From an uncultured Geobacter sp. (GTDB lineage Bacteria; Desulfobacterota; Desulfuromonadia; Geobacterales; CAIOGM01), in assembly GCA_903902855.1 (NCBI GenBank), contig CAIUWK010000018.1:1-64000 (forward strand): a DNA stretch of 64,000 nt, given 5' to 3'. A program made the translations under genes and the position numbers. The stretch's first letter is position 1; the number at the start of each line of letters is the position of its first letter. Under the pieces are notes generated by a model that was not told where the DNA came from, did not search any database, and saw nothing but the letters and a program-made list of their open reading frames with translations. Shown here piece by piece: positions 60,830 through 64,000 of the stretch.

Positions 60830-61821
60830 TGGTCTCTCAGAATTCCTGCCAGATTTCGGTGATCATCCCCACCCGTAACCGGGAGCTCCTGCTCCGGCAG
60901 ACCCTGGATTCCCTCCTGGGGCAGCAGAGCCTCGTCGGGATGACGCTCCAGGTGATCGTGGTGGACGACTGCTCGGCCACCCCTCCACGGGAGCTGCTGG
61001 CCCGGTACGGAGAGCAGCTGGAGGCTCTGTTTCTTACCGAAAATGTGGGACAGAACCGGGCCCGCAATGCGGGGATCGCCCGGGCAACGGGGAAGTATCT
61101 CAAGTTCCTGGATTCCGACGACATCCTCGCGGACGGCTCCCTGGCCCGGGAGTTCGCCTTGGCGGAGCGGGAGCAGGCCGACATCATTCTCTCCGGCTGG
61201 GGGACCGTCACCATAGACTCTCTGGGGAATCATGATGAAGCCACGGCCCGGATCTTTTCTCCCCCGGAGATGAACCCTCTCCCTGATATGCTCCTCCTGG
61301 GGCGGGCGGTTCCCGTGGCAGCGGCGCTTTACCGGAGGAGCTACCTGGGAGAACTTCTCTGGGACCCCCAGGTGCTCAAGCTCACCGACTGGGACTGGTT
61401 CTGCCAGGCGGCTCTCCGGGGGGGGAAGATCGTCTCTTGCCAGGGGGTGGCCTACTGGTGGCGGCAGCACTCCGGCGAACGGGAGACCCAGCGCCCCCGG
61501 ATCAGCACGGCCCGCAATTTTTACCGAATACTGGGGAAGGTGGAGAGTTCTCTGAGAAGCTCCGGCCGGCTCACCCCCCCCAGGGCCAGGCGGCTGGCCC
61601 AGTATTACTACAAGGAGCTGAGGGCGCTCTGTCTCTATGATCGGCCGCTCTTTCATGAGATCCTGGAGAAGATCCTGCTGCTGGACCCGGAGTTCGTCCC
61701 GGCGGAGGAGGAGTGCCAACCCTATATGCGGCTCCTGGCGCGGCTGTTGGGGACGAAAAACGCCCTCCTCCTCCATACGGCGGTGAAGAAGGCGCTGAAG
61801 CCCGGATGGGAGGAGATGTGA
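60826..61821 (+). CDS. Glycosyltransferase family 2
   Basis: A 331-residue GT2: ISVIIPTRNRELLLRQTL, VDDCSATPPRELL, RARNAGIARATGKYLKFLDSDDILAD with the DxD, and LTDWDWFCQAAL. The open frame extends left to 60649 but that part lies inside the previous gene; the ATGA overlap at 60826 and GGATGAGG at 60813-60820 decide the start. It is followed directly by another GT2 gene. Confidence 0.87.
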   Translation: MMVSQNSCQISVIIPTRNRELLLRQTLDSLLGQQSLVGMTLQVIVVDDCSATPPRELLARYGEQLEALFLTENVGQNRARNAGIARATGKYLKFLDSDDILADGSLAREFALAEREQADIILSGWGTVTIDSLGNHDEATARIFSPPEMNPLPDMLLLGRAVPVAAALYRRSYLGELLWDPQVLKLTDWDWFCQAALRGGKIVSCQGVAYWWRQHSGERETQRPRISTARNFYRILGKVESSLRSSGRLTPPRARRLAQYYYKELRALCLYDRPLFHEILEKILLLDPEFVPAEEECQPYMRLLARLLGTKNALLLHTAVKKALKPGWEEM

Positions 61822-62783
61822 GCGGAGTCGTTGTTTCCGTGGTCATGGGGGTCTGTAACGGCGTCGATCTCCTGGCGGAAACCGTTGAGAGTATCCTGGG
61901 GCAGGAGGGGGTGGAGCTGGAGTTCATCGTCGTGGATGACGGCTCCAGTGACGGCGCCGGAGCGCTGCTGGACGGCTATGCGGCTGGGGACCCGCGGCTC
62001 CGGGTGATCCATCAGGAAAACCGCGGATTGACCCGGGCTCTCATCCGGGGGTGCAGCGAGGCCCGGGGAGAGTTCATCGCCCGTCAGGACAACGGTGACC
62101 TCTCCCTTCCCGGTCGGCTCCGCCGGCAGCAGGGGCTTCTGGCAGTCACGCCGGAGCTCCTCTTCGTCTCCGCCTGGACCGAATACTGCGGTCCTTGCCT
62201 GGAGCATATCTCCACGGAGAAGGGGTCCGGGGAGGGGGGTACCCCTTGCCGAATCATCGACCTGCAGCGGGAAAAACTGGTGCTGGACGGCCCCTCCCAT
62301 CACGGCTCGGTGATGTTTCGCCGCAGCGCCTACGAGGCGGTCGACGGGTATCACCACCAGTTCGCCGTTGCTCAGGACTGGGACCTCTGGTACCGGCTGG
62401 CGGAAAGAGGGAGCTTCATGATGATCCCCGAAACCCTTTACCGGGCGCGGCTCCTTCCGGGGAGCATCAGCGGAGAACGGAAACCGGAGCAGCGGCTCCT
62501 CTCCCGGCTCTCTCAAGAGGCGCTCCGGCTCCGGCTGGCCGGGGAGCCGGAAACGCCCCTCCTGGAGAGAGCGGCCCTCATCCGTCCGGAGCGGCGTCCG
62601 GAGCAGGCGGTCAACCGCGCCGCCTGGCTCTACTTCATCGGTGAAGGGTTGCGCCGGAACGGGGACCGTCGGGCAAGGGGCTACTTCAGGGGGGCGCTCC
62701 GGGAGAATCCCCTCCTCTGGAAGGGGTGGTTCCGGCTGGTTCAGGCGTTTCTCTCCCCCCTCCGGCAGGGGAAGAGATCGTGA
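61818..62783 (+). CDS. Glycosyltransferase family 2
   Basis: A 321-residue GT2: VSVVMGVCNGVDLLAETVES, VDDGSSDGAGALL, and ARQDNGDLSLPGRL where most relatives have MDADDxS, so the DxD is altered to Asp-Asn-Gly-Asp, as in some capsule GT2 proteins. AQDWDLWYRL is the base region. The C-terminal 60 residues contain a TPR-like stretch (RARGYFRGALRENPLLWKGW). The start is GTG 61818 (GTGA overlap, GGAGGAG upstream) or ATG 61806. Confidence 0.86.
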   Translation: MSGVVVSVVMGVCNGVDLLAETVESILGQEGVELEFIVVDDGSSDGAGALLDGYAAGDPRLRVIHQENRGLTRALIRGCSEARGEFIARQDNGDLSLPGRLRRQQGLLAVTPELLFVSAWTEYCGPCLEHISTEKGSGEGGTPCRIIDLQREKLVLDGPSHHGSVMFRRSAYEAVDGYHHQFAVAQDWDLWYRLAERGSFMMIPETLYRARLLPGSISGERKPEQRLLSRLSQEALRLRLAGEPETPLLERAALIRPERRPEQAVNRAAWLYFIGEGLRRNGDRRARGYFRGALRENPLLWKGWFRLVQAFLSPLRQGKRS

Positions 62784-62817
62784 GAATGCTTGTAAAATCG
62801 CGTAAAAGGCTTTATAC

Positions 62818-63753
62818 ATGAAACCGTTGTCACCGGATACCGCCCCTGGTCGGGACTCCCTGCGGCTTTCCGTGGTCATCCCCACCTACGGCAGGGGAGA
62901 GCTGCTGCTGGATACCGTGAGGATGCTGTCGGAGCTGGCCGTCCCTCCCCATGAGATCATCCTGGCGGACCAGACCGAGCAGCACTCCCCCCAGGTCGGG
63001 TCGGCCCTGCAGGGGCTGGCGGAGAGGGGGGTAATCCGGTGGCTGAGGCTGGAACGCCCTTCCATCCCCGGGGCCATGAACCAAGGGCTGCTGGCGGCCC
63101 AGGGGGAGATCGTCCTCTTTCTGGATGACGACATCATTCCGGGAGAGGAATTGGTGGCCGCCCACCTCCGGGCACAGGAAGAGCCGGGGGTTACCGTGGT
63201 GGCGGGGAGGGTCCTGCAACCATGGGACCAGGACGCCCCCCCCCCAGACGACGGTCCCTTCCGCTTTTCCGGCGGTCGTCGCCAGTGGATCGAGGATTTC
63301 ATGGGAGGAAATTTTTCGGTGAAACGCGAGAGTGCCCTCAGCATGGGGGGGTTTGACGAAAATTTCGTCCAGGTCGCCCACTGGTTTGAAAAGGAGTTCG
63401 CCGACCGGCTCAAGCTTCGGGAGGTTCCCGTTCTTTTTGTTCCCCAGGCCGTTCTGAGGCACCTGAAGGCCCAGGGGGGAGGGATCCGCGCCTACGGTCA
63501 GTGGCGCAGGACCGTCCGTCCGGGCTACTCCGTGGGCTCCTATTATTACCTGCTTCGTTCCCCCCGGGTCAGGCACCGCCTGGTGACAATCCTCCTGCGG
63601 CCGCTGAAGGTGATCCGGACCCGGCATCACCTGACCCACCCCTGGTGGATACCTCCCACACTCCTGGCGGAACTCCTCGCCTTTTGCTGGGCGCTCCGGC
63701 TGACCCTGCAAGGGCCCCGACTCATCGGCCGGAGCAAAAGGGGGGAGCCGTGA
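62818..63753 (+). CDS. Glycosyltransferase family 2
   Basis: A 311-residue GT2: LSVVIPTYGRGELLLDTVRM, ADQTEQHSPQV in place of the usual DDGSxD loop, SIPGAMNQGLLAAQGEIVLFLDDDIIPG with the DxD, then GGNFSVKRESALSMGGFDENF. The altered nucleotide loop suggests a GT2 subgroup with a different donor contact. It overlaps the following gene by GTGA at 63750-63753. Confidence 0.86.
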   Translation: MKPLSPDTAPGRDSLRLSVVIPTYGRGELLLDTVRMLSELAVPPHEIILADQTEQHSPQVGSALQGLAERGVIRWLRLERPSIPGAMNQGLLAAQGEIVLFLDDDIIPGEELVAAHLRAQEEPGVTVVAGRVLQPWDQDAPPPDDGPFRFSGGRRQWIEDFMGGNFSVKRESALSMGGFDENFVQVAHWFEKEFADRLKLREVPVLFVPQAVLRHLKAQGGGIRAYGQWRRTVRPGYSVGSYYYLLRSPRVRHRLVTILLRPLKVIRTRHHLTHPWWIPPTLLAELLAFCWALRLTLQGPRLIGRSKRGEP

Positions 63754-64000
63754 TTCAGGCCGTCATCCTCCTCTTATTCCTCTGTTGTTTCTCCCTCTGC
63801 CTGGTGGACCTCCGGAAGGGGTTTCTCGTCTGTGTGATCATCGGATTGCTGCAGGACCTGCTCCGGAAGCTGATGCCGGACCAGCCGGTCTATTTCACGG
63901 TGCTGGTGGGGGCCATGATGGGAGCCACCTTCCTGGGGGCGCTGCTGCGGGGGGTGCCGCTGAACTTCCGTTCCATCAACGCCTGGGACAGCACACTGCG
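63750..64000 (+). CDS. Partial membrane protein, start of a possible O-antigen ligase/polymerase-like gene
   Basis: The first 83 codons are open to the window edge. They begin GTG (GTGA overlap with the preceding stop, GGGGGGAGCC upstream) and encode two or three hydrophobic segments (VILLLFLCCFSLCLVDL, FLVCVIIGLL, FTVLVGAMMGATFLGALL). Position at the end of a glycosyltransferase run suggests a Wzy or WaaL-like protein, but no diagnostic motif is inside the window. Confidence 0.6.
   Translation, partial: MIQAVILLLFLCCFSLCLVDLRKGFLVCVIIGLLQDLLRKLMPDQPVYFTVLVGAMMGATFLGALLRGVPLNFRSINAWDSTL

Overview
The window reads as one large cell-surface polysaccharide region from a high-GC, Gram-negative, probably deltaproteobacterial genome of the Geobacter/Desulfuromonas type. 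That placement is inference. It rests on the exosortase-EpsI fusion, the Wza/Wzc and Wzm/Wzt export genes, and the dense short intergenic repeats. No rRNA, tRNA or CRISPR array was seen.

Layout. 0-8.2 kb: nucleotide-sugar genes (wbpP-like epimerase, wbpO-like dehydrogenase and a decayed 3' end of a second dehydrogenase), an exosortase, and two Rpn-type PD-(D/E)XK nuclease genes set among composite repeats. 8.3-26.9 kb: a Wzx/Wzy-type glycan cluster. It holds MBOAT and SGNH acyl-transfer genes, fdtA/fdtB/fdtC-like dTDP-3-amino-sugar genes, a flippase, an EpsG-like polymerase, about seven glycosyltransferases, wecB, and the pglC/pglD-like initiation pair; several genes here are AT-rich and look acquired. 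26.9-36.1 kb: an accessory stretch packed with repeats. It contains a GxxExxY nuclease-like gene, a pglE-like aminotransferase, one intact and two broken four-helix-bundle (S23) genes, a lone ParB, a DUF4160 remnant with DUF2442, an AlbA_2/Schlafen-type ATPase, a DUF4143 ATPase and an MNT-HEPN toxin-antitoxin pair. 36.2-64 kb: a GC-rich second polysaccharide cluster. It holds a pglF/wbpM-like dehydratase, a WecA-like initiator, tex, ybgC, wza, wzc, a PHP phosphatase, wzm/wzt, asnB and at least ten glycosyltransferases, many overlapping by 4 nt and running rightward off the window.

How the genes fit together. PglF-, PglE-, PglD- and PglC-like proteins together would make and attach a diacetamido-trideoxy-sugar (bacillosamine type) as first sugar on undecaprenyl phosphate. 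FdtA/B/C-like, WecB and WbpP/WbpO-like enzymes supply further rare sugars. One glycan is probably flipped by Wzx and polymerised by the EpsG-like protein; another is probably exported by Wzm/Wzt with Wza/Wzc nearby.

The most unusual content is the repeat landscape. (1) A tandem array of hairpin units of about 88 nt, with a 128-nt period, is split exactly between the two arms of one unit by the GxxExxY gene. (2) An Rpn gene is enclosed by a perfect 24-nt inverted repeat and a 101-bp direct repeat. (3) S23 genes are bracketed by inverted arrays of 7-nt units. (4) Several 7- or 8-nt-period repeat families also lie in frame inside glycosyltransferase, aminotransferase and ABC-ATPase genes, and they supply the stop codons of at least seven genes.
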